Positions 1 to 8,839 of a DNA stretch of 9,373 nucleotides are shown one piece after another; the stretch's first letter is position 1, and every line of letters starts with the position of its first letter. Both the position numbers and the translations under genes were made by a program. Below the pieces are notes generated by a model, which worked only from the letters and a program-made list of their open reading frames with translations, did not search any database and had not been told where the DNA came from. The DNA comes from Tannerella sp. (lineage in GTDB: Bacteria; Bacteroidota; Bacteroidia; Bacteroidales; Tannerellaceae). The stretch spans positions 1 through 9,373 of the forward strand of contig JAITPL010000163.1 in the NCBI GenBank assembly GCA_031289445.1, read 5' to 3'.

Positions 1-55
1 TCTTAGCAAGCATTTTGACATTTTTTTTTAATCAACATAATAATTACCAATTTGA
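1..55 (+). other. AT-rich leader upstream of the susC-like gene
   Basis: This is the only sequence available before the first gene. It is AT-rich, with a T9 run at about 21-29. A TTTG at 14-17 could be half of a Bacteroidetes -33 element, but no TAnnTTTG -7 element sits at the right distance; the TTTG at 51-54 lacks the TA and abuts the start codon. No Shine-Dalgarno sequence is seen, which is usual in this phylum. The true promoter probably lies outside the window, or the gene is read from upstream. Confidence 0.4.
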
Positions 56-3000
56 ATGAGTATGAAAAAGAAGCCAATTACAGGAATGCGTTCAATCGCA
101 TCAAAGTCAGTACGCCTGATGGCGTCGGTACTGTTTCTGTTCTGCTGTTCCGTTGCTCTGATGGCTCAGAACGGTGCACAACCCTTCAAAGGCAAGATCG
201 TTGATAAGGAGGGCGAGCCGCTTGCGGGCGCCGTCATTACGGTGGTCGGCAGTACGAGGGGCGCAGCAGCAGACATGGACGGTAATGTAGAACTGCCTAA
301 CGTGGCGGTAGGTACCAAACTCAAGGCATCGTATCTTGGAATGGAGGACAAGGAATTTACCTTCGACGGCAAGAGCGGCAGCATTACGATTGTACTTGAG
401 GAGAAAGCCAACGCACTCGACGAAGTAACCATCGTCGCGTTCGGACAGCAGAAAAAGACGAGCGTCGTGGCTTCGGTCACGACTGTGAGACCCGGCGACC
501 TCAAGGCGCCGAGCAGTAACATCACTAATGCCATGGCGGGACGCATCGCCGGTATCATCTCCTATCAGGATACGGGAGAGCCGGGAGCCGACAACGCCAA
601 GTTCTTTATCCGCGGCGTCTCAACCTTCGGTCTGAAGGTTGACCCGCTTATCCTGATCGACGGTATCGAAGCTTCGACCGACGACCTCGCACGCATACAG
701 TCCGACGATATCGAGCAGTTCTCGGTATTGAAAGACGCTACTGCAACTGCGATGTACGGCCCGCGCGGAGCCAACGGTATCATCATCGTTAACACGAAAG
801 TGGGCAAGGAAGGACCATTGAAGATTTCCGCCCGCTTCGATACCCACGTGGCTACGCCTACGCACATCATGGATCTGATTTCCGCCGAGGAATACATGCA
901 GCTGTACAATCAGGCACGCATGTCGCGCAATCCCGAACTTGGTCCTCTATATTCGGAACAGAAAATACGTGCGACGGTTCGCGGCGACGATCCCCTTGTC
1001 TATCCGAATATAGACTGGTACGACTATCTGTTCAACAAACAGACCATCAACAATAAATCGTATCTGAGTCTTGCGGGTGGCGGTCTGGCGGCTACCTATC
1101 ACATTTCTGTAGGTTACGACCATGAAACCGGTCTGTTGAAAGTTGACGAAAAGAACGATTTCAACTCCAACATTTCTATCGACCGCTTCCATCTGCGCTC
1201 GAATGTGAACTTCAATCTCGGCAAGACGTCGAAACTCGAAACCAAGATTTCAGGGCGCTTTGAACGCTACAACGGTCCGCAGCAAAGCGCTTCCAGCATC
1301 TATTCGGGCATCCTTAACTCCAACCCGGTGGACTTTCCGCCTGTCTATCAACCCGACGCTGCGCATCAGTACAGCGAATATATCCTGTTCGGTAGCGTAG
1401 TGCTGCCCGGTAGCGAAACCCCAAAAAGCAATCCCTACGCCGAAATGGTACGCGGATATACAGGGCGCGACAATGCTGCAATCGAGGCTTTGATGACTTT
1501 CAAGCAGGATTTGGCGTTTATCACGGCAGGACTGAATTTCCAAATATCAGTATCGGAGACTGTCAACACCAAGAATGAAGCCTCGCGTACTTACAATCCG
1601 CTCTATTTCGGCCTTGACGAATACAACCAGCTTACAGGTGAATATACGCTGCTTCGCCTCAACCCGACAGCACAATATCCGCGTCTGGGCGATATCTATT
1701 CCTCGCGCGACGTTACAGGGCATACCTACCTCGAAGCACGTTTGGGTTGGAATCGCGAGTTTGCTAAACACAGTCTTGGCGCCGGCGTCGTTGCCATGCT
1801 TGACGAAGCGACCGACTATAACGGCGGTACATCCATCTTTGAAGCCTTGCCGCAACGCAATCAGGGTGTATCGGGGCGTTTTACCTACAACTTCGACGAG
1901 CGCTACTTCCTGGAATTTGCCTTCGGATACAACGGCTCCGAAAAATTCACCGGCAGTCGCCGCTACGGTTTCTTCCCCACAATAGGAGGCAGCTGGATCA
2001 TCTCTAACGAAGGTTTCTTCGAGGGCATAAAAGAGCCTCTGAAAATCGACATGCTGAAACTAAGGGCTACTTACGGACTTGTCGGTAACGACGCCATCTC
2101 CGACCGCGCCAACCGTTTCTGGTTTCTTTCATGGATTGAGACAAATGGCGGCGCTGCTACCTGGGGCGAGACATTCTCGACATATTACCCCGGCTATCAG
2201 ATAAGGCGTTATGCCAACCCCGACATCACTTGGGAGTTGTCGCGCAAACTGGATTACGGACTTGAACTCTATCTGCTCAAAAACGGCGACCTCAAAATCA
2301 TTGTCGATTATTTCCAGGACCATCGCAGCAATATTTACTGGCAACGCAGCAGCATTCCCGAATCGGTAGGTCTGGAAGCAGACATCAGCGGTAATGTTGG
2401 AAAAGTGAACTCGCAAGGTTTCGACGGCTCGATCGACTTTAATCACTTCTTTAATAAAGACTTCTGGATGCAGGTCAGGGGCAACTACACTTATGCCAAG
2501 AACAAGATAATGGCCCGCGACGAAGAAAATTTCGCCGACAAATATCTGTCAATGATTGGCCAGAGCGCCAATGCGATGCAGGGATACGTCGCCGAACGTC
2601 TGTTTGTCGATGAAGCCGAAATAGCCAATTCACCCCGACAGGATCTTGGCGGTACAGGCGTTTATCAGGCAGGCGATATCAAATATACCGATATCAACGG
2701 CGACGGCGTTGTCAACACCAACGACCGCGTATGGATGGGTTATCCTTCCGTGCCTGAAATACAGTACGGATTCGGAGTCTCCACAGGATTCAAGAAATGG
2801 GACTTCAACATATTCTTCCAGGGCAACGCTCATGTGTCGTTCTTTATCAACCCCGGGACAGGTAATGGTATAGCGCCTTTCGTTGACCAGCGCAACTCTC
2901 TTGCCATCGTAGCCCGCGACGCATGGACAGAGACCGACCCCGACGTGCATTCGTTCTGGCCTCGCCTCTCGACCAGCCTGCTTACAAACAACACCGTATC

Positions 3001-3229
3001 CTCGTCATGGTGGTTGCGCGACGGCTCGCTGTTGCGCCTTAAAACCATTGAAGTAGGTTACAATATCCCCAAACTGGAGAAACTGATACAGACCGCCCGT
3101 ATTTATGTTACTCTCGAAAATCTGCTTCACTTCAGCAAATTCAAACTGTGGGACCCCGAAATGGGCGGCAACGGTATGGGATATCCGCTCAACAGGCGAT
3201 TCAACATCGGTCTGAATGTTAATTTCTAA
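56..3229 (+). CDS. SusC/RagA-family TonB-linked outer-membrane transporter
   Basis: This is an outer-membrane TonB-dependent transporter of the SusC/RagA family, expected to import oligosaccharides (or peptides) delivered by its SusD partner. The 1057-residue length fits the family. Residues 1-37 form a basic then hydrophobic signal peptide with likely cleavage after LMA. Residues 44-117 resemble the CarboxypepD_reg-like beta-sandwich. A TonB-box-like segment, LDEVTIVAFG, lies at 121-130. The plug follows and contains the family hallmark from S223 (SVLKDATATAMYGPRGANG) to about 253. The rest is a predicted beta-barrel, including a Ca-loop-like DINGDG at 879-884, and it ends in an aromatic residue (GLNVNF), the usual barrel C-terminal signal. 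There is no STN domain, so it is unlikely to signal to an anti-sigma factor. ATG at 56 and ATG at 62 are both possible starts; the signal peptide is kept either way. The susD-like gene begins 20 nt downstream. The substrate cannot be inferred. Confidence 0.96.
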   Translation: MSMKKKPITGMRSIASKSVRLMASVLFLFCCSVALMAQNGAQPFKGKIVDKEGEPLAGAVITVVGSTRGAAADMDGNVELPNVAVGTKLKASYLGMEDKEFTFDGKSGSITIVLEEKANALDEVTIVAFGQQKKTSVVASVTTVRPGDLKAPSSNITNAMAGRIAGIISYQDTGEPGADNAKFFIRGVSTFGLKVDPLILIDGIEASTDDLARIQSDDIEQFSVLKDATATAMYGPRGANGIIIVNTKVGKEGPLKISARFDTHVATPTHIMDLISAEEYMQLYNQARMSRNPELGPLYSEQKIRATVRGDDPLVYPNIDWYDYLFNKQTINNKSYLSLAGGGLAATYHISVGYDHETGLLKVDEKNDFNSNISIDRFHLRSNVNFNLGKTSKLETKISGRFERYNGPQQSASSIYSGILNSNPVDFPPVYQPDAAHQYSEYILFGSVVLPGSETPKSNPYAEMVRGYTGRDNAAIEALMTFKQDLAFITAGLNFQISVSETVNTKNEASRTYNPLYFGLDEYNQLTGEYTLLRLNPTAQYPRLGDIYSSRDVTGHTYLEARLGWNREFAKHSLGAGVVAMLDEATDYNGGTSIFEALPQRNQGVSGRFTYNFDERYFLEFAFGYNGSEKFTGSRRYGFFPTIGGSWIISNEGFFEGIKEPLKIDMLKLRATYGLVGNDAISDRANRFWFLSWIETNGGAATWGETFSTYYPGYQIRRYANPDITWELSRKLDYGLELYLLKNGDLKIIVDYFQDHRSNIYWQRSSIPESVGLEADISGNVGKVNSQGFDGSIDFNHFFNKDFWMQVRGNYTYAKNKIMARDEENFADKYLSMIGQSANAMQGYVAERLFVDEAEIANSPRQDLGGTGVYQAGDIKYTDINGDGVVNTNDRVWMGYPSVPEIQYGFGVSTGFKKWDFNIFFQGNAHVSFFINPGTGNGIAPFVDQRNSLAIVARDAWTETDPDVHSFWPRLSTSLLTNNTVSSSWWLRDGSLLRLKTIEVGYNIPKLEKLIQTARIYVTLENLLHFSKFKLWDPEMGGNGMGYPLNRRFNIGLNVNF

Positions 3230-3249
3230 CCATTTAATATATAAAGATT

Positions 3250-5232
3250 ATGATATCGAAATTAAAAACAATAGCAATATCACTGCTCGCGCTTGTGGCT
3301 TCGGGTTGTTCGGAGTTTCTCAACATAGTACCCGACTCGCAATTGACGCTTGAGATGATTTTTTACATGAGGGAAGACGCTTGGAACGGACTGGCTAAAT
3401 GCTATTCGTTTCTGCCCAACGAAGGAGACGTTAACAACTCTCCCTGGCTGCTGGGCGACGAATACATGTCGTGCGTGCAGGAAAACAAGGAAGCGTGGTG
3501 GAATGGCATGACCATCATGCGTGGCAAACAGTCCACTTCCGACGTCAAAATAGGTTACTGGCAAGGTAGCGGCGGCGGCTCGGATATGTATCAGGCTATC
3601 CGCTCGTGCAACATTTTCCTTGAAAAAATAAACCTGACGTCCGACCTGACGCCCAACGAAAAAGCCGACTGGATAGCGCAGGTCAAATTCCTCAAAGCGT
3701 ACTATCACTTTATCCTGCTACGCTCCTACGGCCCTATCATCATTTCCGACGCGGAAGTGTCGGCTAATGCCGTCGGCGACGACATCTACCAGTATCGCTC
3801 CAAAGTGGATGACTGCTTCGCCTATATCATCAATCTGATGAATGAGGCCATTCCCGACCTGAATGAAACAACCGCGACCATAGAACTCGGACAGGTTAAT
3901 CAGGTTGCTGCCAAAGCTATCAAGGCAAGGATTTTAGTCTATCGCGCTTCACCTTTCTATAGCGGCAACCGCGATTATTTTGAGGACTTCCTCGACTTCG
4001 ACGGCAAACCCTATTTCGCAGTATTTGATACCGAAGCCGATACCAAAGCCAAGTGGACAGAAGCTCTTGCCGCCGTCAACGAAGCTATCAACGCGGCTAC
4101 AACAGCAGGCAACAAATTGTATGAATACACGAAACCGCCTCTCATTGCCGACCGTGCCGCTTTGGATACAAATAAAGTAAAGATGCAAACGCTCTATAAC
4201 CTGCGTTATCAGATTGTGGACCCGTGGAATCAGGAACTTATCTGGGGCTATTCCAACTCTGCCGGAAGTATTCCCAACTATACAAACATCATGCTTCCCG
4301 ACCGCTTTGATCCGGGTTCCGATATGGTGCTTAACCAGTCCTATTCCGACCAGCAACTCGGCGCTACATATCACATGCTCGAAGCTTACTATACCAAGAA
4401 CGGTCTGCCGATAACCGAAGACAAAACTTTCAGTTACTCTACGCGCCTGAATATCATTACCACGCCCGGCGCCGAAGACCTCGAATATCTTGAATATACA
4501 GGCATTATGCAGCCCGGCGCTACTACCATTTCGCTGTATATGAACCGCGAAATACGCTTCTATGCTCATCTGGGCGTCACGGGCGGATACTTCCGCTCTC
4601 ACGAAAATCGCATCGAAACCGACTTCCTTGCCGACTTCCCCGACTACGACAATAGCGGTGGCGGCTATTATTCGGGACATGCCGACAACTTCCTCTCTAC
4701 AGGTATAGGAGTGCAGAAACTTGTACATCCCGAAAGCAAATCGGGTCACAGTTTTCGCCTTGTGCGCTATCCCTATCCTATCGTGCGCCTTGCCGACCTC
4801 TATCTGCTCAAGGCTGAAGCGCTGAACGAAAGCCTTGATGCACCCACGCAGGAAGTCTATGACGTGCTGAATATTATTCGCCGTCGCGCAGGCATACCTG
4901 ACGTCGAAACCGTATGGTCGGATGCAACTCTTGCCAGAACTGTAGGCAAACACCTCACAAAATCGGGCTTGAGAGAGATCATCAAGGACGAACGCTCGCT
5001 TGAAATGGCTTTCGAAGGACACCGCTTTTGGGATCTCGTTCGCTGGAAAGACGCTGTAGCCGCCCTCTCACAGCCGGTTATCGGATGGTCGCCATTGAAA
5101 ACAAGCCACGAGAGTTTCTTTGTGCAGGAAATCAAACAGACGCGCAAATTCTCGTTCCGCGACTGCCTCTGGCCTATCACTCTGAGTGAAATCAACAAAA
5201 ATTCCAACCTGATACAAAATCCGGGCTGGTAA
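3250..5232 (+). CDS. SusD/RagB-family outer-membrane glycan-binding lipoprotein
   Basis: This is a surface lipoprotein of the RagB/SusD family, which forms the lid over its cognate SusC barrel and binds the incoming substrate. Its 660 residues are slightly above the usual 500-650. The signal peptide ends in VASGC with the lipidated cysteine at C20, followed by SEFLNIVPD, the typical SusD N-terminus. A YQAIRSCNIFLEKI segment starting at Y114 fits the TPR-like helical core of the family. Near the C-terminus are two family hallmarks: the ER/E..FEGHRFWDLVRW block at about 572-602, and the closing PITLSEIN..SNLIQNPGW at 642-660. The ATG at 3250 is the only start that gives a proper lipoprotein signal, and it lies 20 nt after the susC stop, so the two are surely co-transcribed. 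Family assignment is firm. The ligand is unknown, because binding residues in SusD proteins are not conserved enough to read from sequence. Confidence 0.96.
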   Translation: MISKLKTIAISLLALVASGCSEFLNIVPDSQLTLEMIFYMREDAWNGLAKCYSFLPNEGDVNNSPWLLGDEYMSCVQENKEAWWNGMTIMRGKQSTSDVKIGYWQGSGGGSDMYQAIRSCNIFLEKINLTSDLTPNEKADWIAQVKFLKAYYHFILLRSYGPIIISDAEVSANAVGDDIYQYRSKVDDCFAYIINLMNEAIPDLNETTATIELGQVNQVAAKAIKARILVYRASPFYSGNRDYFEDFLDFDGKPYFAVFDTEADTKAKWTEALAAVNEAINAATTAGNKLYEYTKPPLIADRAALDTNKVKMQTLYNLRYQIVDPWNQELIWGYSNSAGSIPNYTNIMLPDRFDPGSDMVLNQSYSDQQLGATYHMLEAYYTKNGLPITEDKTFSYSTRLNIITTPGAEDLEYLEYTGIMQPGATTISLYMNREIRFYAHLGVTGGYFRSHENRIETDFLADFPDYDNSGGGYYSGHADNFLSTGIGVQKLVHPESKSGHSFRLVRYPYPIVRLADLYLLKAEALNESLDAPTQEVYDVLNIIRRRAGIPDVETVWSDATLARTVGKHLTKSGLREIIKDERSLEMAFEGHRFWDLVRWKDAVAALSQPVIGWSPLKTSHESFFVQEIKQTRKFSFRDCLWPITLSEINKNSNLIQNPGW

Positions 5233-5264
5233 AAAAATGTTTAAAATTTAAAAATTGAAGATTT

Positions 5265-6536
5265 ATGAATAAATATATATTTGCTATTGCTGTTAGCGTG
5301 CTGACGCTGATTTCATCCTGCGAGGAAGACAAGCGGTTTGCAATCTATTCCGATGACAGCACGCCCCCGGGAATCCCTATAATTGATTCCGTCAAGCTCC
5401 TCAACGGCGGCGCACGCTTCTACTTCCGCCCGCCCGCCGACGACGACGTGTTGAGCGTCAATGCCGAATACCTTACTACAAGCGGTAAACTGTTTACCTT
5501 CTCGGCGTCCTATTTCTCGGATTCGCTCGACGTTTATGGATTGGGCGATACCCAAAAGCACACTATCAACCTTTATACTCTCGACCGTGGCGGCAACCGC
5601 TCGACCAATCTGCCTTACGACATCACTCCGCTTGAGCCTGTCGTATCACGTGTGGAGAAAACGCTCAAGGTTGTGCCCGGCTTCAGTTCATTCTATGTGG
5701 ACTGGCGAAACGAATTGATGGAATCCGTCAATGTGTTTGTCAATTTCAAATACAGCTACGGAGGCGAGAACAAGGACGTGGAAATGATTTTCACCTCTCA
5801 TGACACTATCAACCGTCAGTTTATACGCAATCTGAACCTCGGTCCGTCCGACAAAATCGACGTCAAAGTCAAAATTGAAGACCGGTATGGCAACACAACC
5901 GGCGAACTCGACAAAGGCTCTATCTATCTGCTGCAGGACGTTCTTATAAGCAAGGCAGCATGGACAATGCCCGACACCAATGACTCTATCGCCGGCGTCC
6001 CCATGTGCTTCGCTAACTTTAGGGAAGGTCGTATCCGCTATCTTGTCGATGATGTGATTGACGCTTACAGTCTTGCCAACTACACGCACACCGGAAGTAT
6101 GGGACGCACCGGCAAAAGCGGCGGTAATGTGCCGTGGAACGTCCTTATCGACCTCGGCGACTACTACGAGTTGAGCCGTATTGTAACCCACCAGCGTCAC
6201 GGAACGGCAGGCGACCTTGCTCCCATGGCTCGCGGTCAGTACTATCAAAGCGAGAATGTAGGACAGTTCAACGTCTATTACCTCGCCGAAACACCCGACT
6301 CATCGTATTGGGTGAAGATGTCGAGTTGCAAAATACCCCTGCCGACAGGTCTTAACAATATGGATATCTTCCGTCAGGGTCAGGCAGGCGACATGTTCTA
6401 CATGTTCCCCGACGAACCCAAATTCAGCCCCCCGACCCGCTGGTTTCGCTATGAAGCGATTTCAAGCTTCAGCGACAACTATACGGGAACAGGAGCCAAC
6501 TGCTTGTCGGAAATAACTTTATACGGTAAAAAATAA
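5265..6536 (+). CDS. Surface lipoprotein with DUF4959-, DUF5126- and DUF5000-like domains
   Basis: This 423-residue lipoprotein is probably a surface glycan-binding protein working with the SusCD pair. The signal peptide ends ISSC with C19 as the lipidated residue. The next residues, EED, resemble the acidic lipoprotein export signal that sends Bacteroidetes lipoproteins to the cell surface. Three regions are seen. Residues about 20-125 are Ig/FnIII-like and contain LYTLDRGGNRS at 103-113 (DUF4959-like). Residues about 126-230 are a second beta domain with KIEDRYGN at 203-210 (DUF5126-like). Residues about 265-423 resemble the discoidin/F5-8C-like DUF5000 fold, with PWNVLIDLGDYYELSRIV near 290 and a closing CLSEITLYGKK typical of such sandwiches. 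This three-domain order is common next to SusCD pairs. Domain names come from recognised patterns, not a search. The gene follows susD by 32 AT-rich nt. No catalytic motif is visible, so a binding role is inferred from context. Confidence 0.85.
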   Translation: MNKYIFAIAVSVLTLISSCEEDKRFAIYSDDSTPPGIPIIDSVKLLNGGARFYFRPPADDDVLSVNAEYLTTSGKLFTFSASYFSDSLDVYGLGDTQKHTINLYTLDRGGNRSTNLPYDITPLEPVVSRVEKTLKVVPGFSSFYVDWRNELMESVNVFVNFKYSYGGENKDVEMIFTSHDTINRQFIRNLNLGPSDKIDVKVKIEDRYGNTTGELDKGSIYLLQDVLISKAAWTMPDTNDSIAGVPMCFANFREGRIRYLVDDVIDAYSLANYTHTGSMGRTGKSGGNVPWNVLIDLGDYYELSRIVTHQRHGTAGDLAPMARGQYYQSENVGQFNVYYLAETPDSSYWVKMSSCKIPLPTGLNNMDIFRQGQAGDMFYMFPDEPKFSPPTRWFRYEAISSFSDNYTGTGANCLSEITLYGKK

Positions 6537-6554
6537 ACTATTAATCGATTGAAT

Positions 6555-8558
6555 ATGAAAAAGTTATTTTTATTATCAGCCGCGTTTTTCTTTCTCGCAC
6601 TCTTTGGATGCGACGGAGATGCTTACGACAATATACGCGAATATGTGAAATCCGAAGTGATTTATTCGGAAAAGTTCGATACTATCAGCGCTGCAATAGG
6701 TTTTGAAAGGGTTGAAATATATCTGACCCCTGCCGGACGCTCCGACAGCATCAAATATACACCTGTCAAGGCTATAAAGACTGTAGTTGAATATGACGAC
6801 CAAAAGGTCGAATACGACGGTATGAAGACTTGGGTGAGCGTCGAGAATCTCGACAAGGCTAAACTGTATCGCTTCAAGGTCTATACAATCGACCATGCAG
6901 GCAACCAGTCCGTTCCTCTCGAAATAGCCAAAATACCGTTTACCAAGGAGGACAGAAACGCAATCCGCGTATCCGACCCCAAAACGATACTCTCACCGTG
7001 GGGCGTGTCTTTGAGTTGGCCTTCACTTATCTCTACCAGCATGTGGAACTTTACCGCCTGCGAATACTCCTTTAGGGATAAAAACGGTCAAACGGTCAAC
7101 GGAGCCATGGACGCCGAAATGGAAGCAGCCAACAACCTGCGCTTCGATGCTACCAACCTCAACCCCGGCTCGACAGTCGAAGTAGAGTTTAATATCAATG
7201 TGGTGCCAATTATTGACGATGTCGAAATACTTGATACGGTAACGTTCAGTCAGAAACTCGAACTTCAGGTGCCCTCTACCGACGAGTACGGTCAGTATCT
7301 CACAAGCAGAGAAATAGCAAGCTGGACTAACGACGGCAGCCAGATGACTATCAACTGGAAACCGGTAAGCGACTACACCATGACGGCTACCACGCTCACT
7401 TATCAAGACTACAGCGATCCGTCAAATCCTGTCGAAAAAGTTCTCACCATTGATAACGCGACGCTCGAAACTCCACTGCCCGGACTTATCTATGAACGCT
7501 TTGAAGTATTTTCCGCCTACGAGCCGATCGGCGGCAACGGTACTATTGTGGATTCGAAAATAGCTTCCATTCTGCCCGAATTTGCCGACAAGAGCACTAT
7601 GGCTGCCAACGGCATAGACCGCAATACCGACCCGATGAGCATCACTAAACTTGTTTATCCTGTTCATGCAAGTAACCTGCTCGACATCCTGTATTTCCCC
7701 AACCTCACAGAGATTGACTTTACAGGTGGAGGAGCCGCCATACCTACTTATCTCTCGACAGGCAACAACGTGTCAAGCGAACTGGGCGGCTGTCCGTGGA
7801 ACTTCGGCTTCCGGCGTATCGACTATGTAAACAGCAGTTACCGCGAATTGAAAGGCTATGAAGCTCTCAGAAGAGTGCTTCAAAGGGGACAACTGACGAA
7901 AGTCAAACACGCCGCCGGCACAATGGGACTGGATGAAATCCTGCAGCCGTACGCTTCCATAACCGAGACTCTTACCTCGCCTGACGAAATCCTGCTTACT
8001 AACTACGTTTTCGCCGACGGCGCCATAGTCTCGACCAACTGGAATTGCAGTTACACATATATGCCCGGCGACCAACCGGCCGGTATCCCCGGCGGCAGCG
8101 CTACCCATGTGTGGAAAATCATCCCCAAAACAGTATCCTCGTCGTTCTGCTTTGTCTATCCGCCCCAATACAAGTTCAATATCTGGGAATACAGGTATCT
8201 GAAAATGAAAGTGTACTCGCCGGATGCGTCTTATTTCCCCGACGATTACTACAAAAACTGGCAACGTATCTGGTTCCGTATCCGCAATACGCTGTGGGGA
8301 CATACGCCAACAGTGTCTTGGGACGGTAATACCGACGAAAAAAATGCTGACCGCGAAAAGTATAAAATCCAAACCAACGAGCTTGGCAGATGGAAAGAGG
8401 TCACATTTGATACTCGGGATGTAGTAAATGGCACCGATTCTCATCCATATTACAATGTACTGGTAATAAATATCGGTGGCGAGCCGGGCGGCACCTTCTC
8501 CCCGGCACGCGATATGGTGTATTATTTTGCCGATGTAAGATGGTCTAAAAATCCGTAA
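6555..8558 (+). CDS. Lipoprotein with DUF4998-like N-terminus and putative glycan-binding C-terminus
   Basis: This is a 667-residue lipoprotein, probably a second surface glycan-binding protein of the locus. I chose ATG at 6555 (MKKLFLLSA); an in-frame TTG at 6549 would add only two residues. The signal peptide ends ALFGC with lipidated C19, then acidic DGD, compatible with surface export. Residues about 20-135 resemble DUF4998, an FnIII-like domain, with LYRFKVYTIDHAGNQSVP around 104-121. Residues about 250-345 look like another beta-sandwich. A short LRR-like stretch (LLDILYFPNLTEIDFTGG, 375-392) follows. Residues about 470-667 form an aromatic-rich module, including IWEYRYLKMKVYSP from I543, NWQRIWFRIRN, and a closing MVYYFADVRW. 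It looks like a jelly-roll carbohydrate-binding module, but I cannot name its family. No catalytic motif is seen. The gene sits about 18 nt after its neighbour and is followed by a terminator-like hairpin, so it is the last gene of the unit. Confidence 0.82.
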   Translation: MKKLFLLSAAFFFLALFGCDGDAYDNIREYVKSEVIYSEKFDTISAAIGFERVEIYLTPAGRSDSIKYTPVKAIKTVVEYDDQKVEYDGMKTWVSVENLDKAKLYRFKVYTIDHAGNQSVPLEIAKIPFTKEDRNAIRVSDPKTILSPWGVSLSWPSLISTSMWNFTACEYSFRDKNGQTVNGAMDAEMEAANNLRFDATNLNPGSTVEVEFNINVVPIIDDVEILDTVTFSQKLELQVPSTDEYGQYLTSREIASWTNDGSQMTINWKPVSDYTMTATTLTYQDYSDPSNPVEKVLTIDNATLETPLPGLIYERFEVFSAYEPIGGNGTIVDSKIASILPEFADKSTMAANGIDRNTDPMSITKLVYPVHASNLLDILYFPNLTEIDFTGGGAAIPTYLSTGNNVSSELGGCPWNFGFRRIDYVNSSYRELKGYEALRRVLQRGQLTKVKHAAGTMGLDEILQPYASITETLTSPDEILLTNYVFADGAIVSTNWNCSYTYMPGDQPAGIPGGSATHVWKIIPKTVSSSFCFVYPPQYKFNIWEYRYLKMKVYSPDASYFPDDYYKNWQRIWFRIRNTLWGHTPTVSWDGNTDEKNADREKYKIQTNELGRWKEVTFDTRDVVNGTDSHPYYNVLVINIGGEPGGTFSPARDMVYYFADVRWSKNP

Positions 8559-8571
8559 ACATCAAAACAAA

Positions 8572-8621
8572 CCCTGCAAGGGTGCAAGTCAGGCTATAAT
8601 ACCGGCTTCGCCCTTGCAGGG
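8572..8621 (+). terminator. Terminator-like hairpin closing the four-gene unit
   Basis: CCCTGCAAGGG at 8572-8582 is exactly complementary to CCCTTGCAGGG at 8611-8621. The stem continues inward imperfectly: T8583-G8610 and G8584-C8609, then after bulged C8585, 8586-8590 pairs with 8604-8608, leaving a 13-nt apex. T-rich sequence (ATTTATATTTA) follows. The hairpin starts 13 nt after the last stop codon. Sequence before it is A-rich, so it may also stop transcription from the opposite direction. Confidence 0.78.
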
Positions 8622-8643
8622 ATTTATATTTAAACCGGGAAAA

Positions 8644-8740
8644 GTTGCAGTTGGAGGTGTAGTTGTATTTCGGGATATGCAGTTATATTTCCGGGTGTGT
8701 AATTGTATTTGTGGTGTAATTGTATTTTGGAGGTGTAATG
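8644..8740. repeat. Degenerate tandem repeat of about 18-20 nt
   Basis: Four imperfect units follow one another: 8656-8673 (GGTGTAGTTGTATTTCGG), 8674-8693 (GATATGCAGTTATATTTCCG), 8694-8712 (GGTGTGTAATTGTATTTGT) and 8713-8731 (GGTGTAATTGTATTTTGGA). A partial unit, GGTGTAATG, lies at 8732-8740, and a weaker partial one at about 8644-8655. The shared pattern is GGTGTAATTGTATTT plus a variable 2-4 nt tail. Unit lengths differ, which argues against coding. The C-free, G/T-rich strand bias is notable. Function unknown. Confidence 0.75.
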
Positions 8741-8839
8741 AACAAAAGGCAGGTTAAAAACGACCTTGTTCAAGTGGACAAAAGCAGGCTGTATTTTTCA
8801 ATCAAATCTTGACTTCGTCAATACGGCACCCGGAATAAA

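Noticed and set aside
3949..5022. A 357-codon open frame on the - strand inside the susD-like gene
   Set aside because: It lies wholly antisense to a gene with clear SusD hallmarks, has no recognisable domain, and is explained by the codon bias of the + strand gene.
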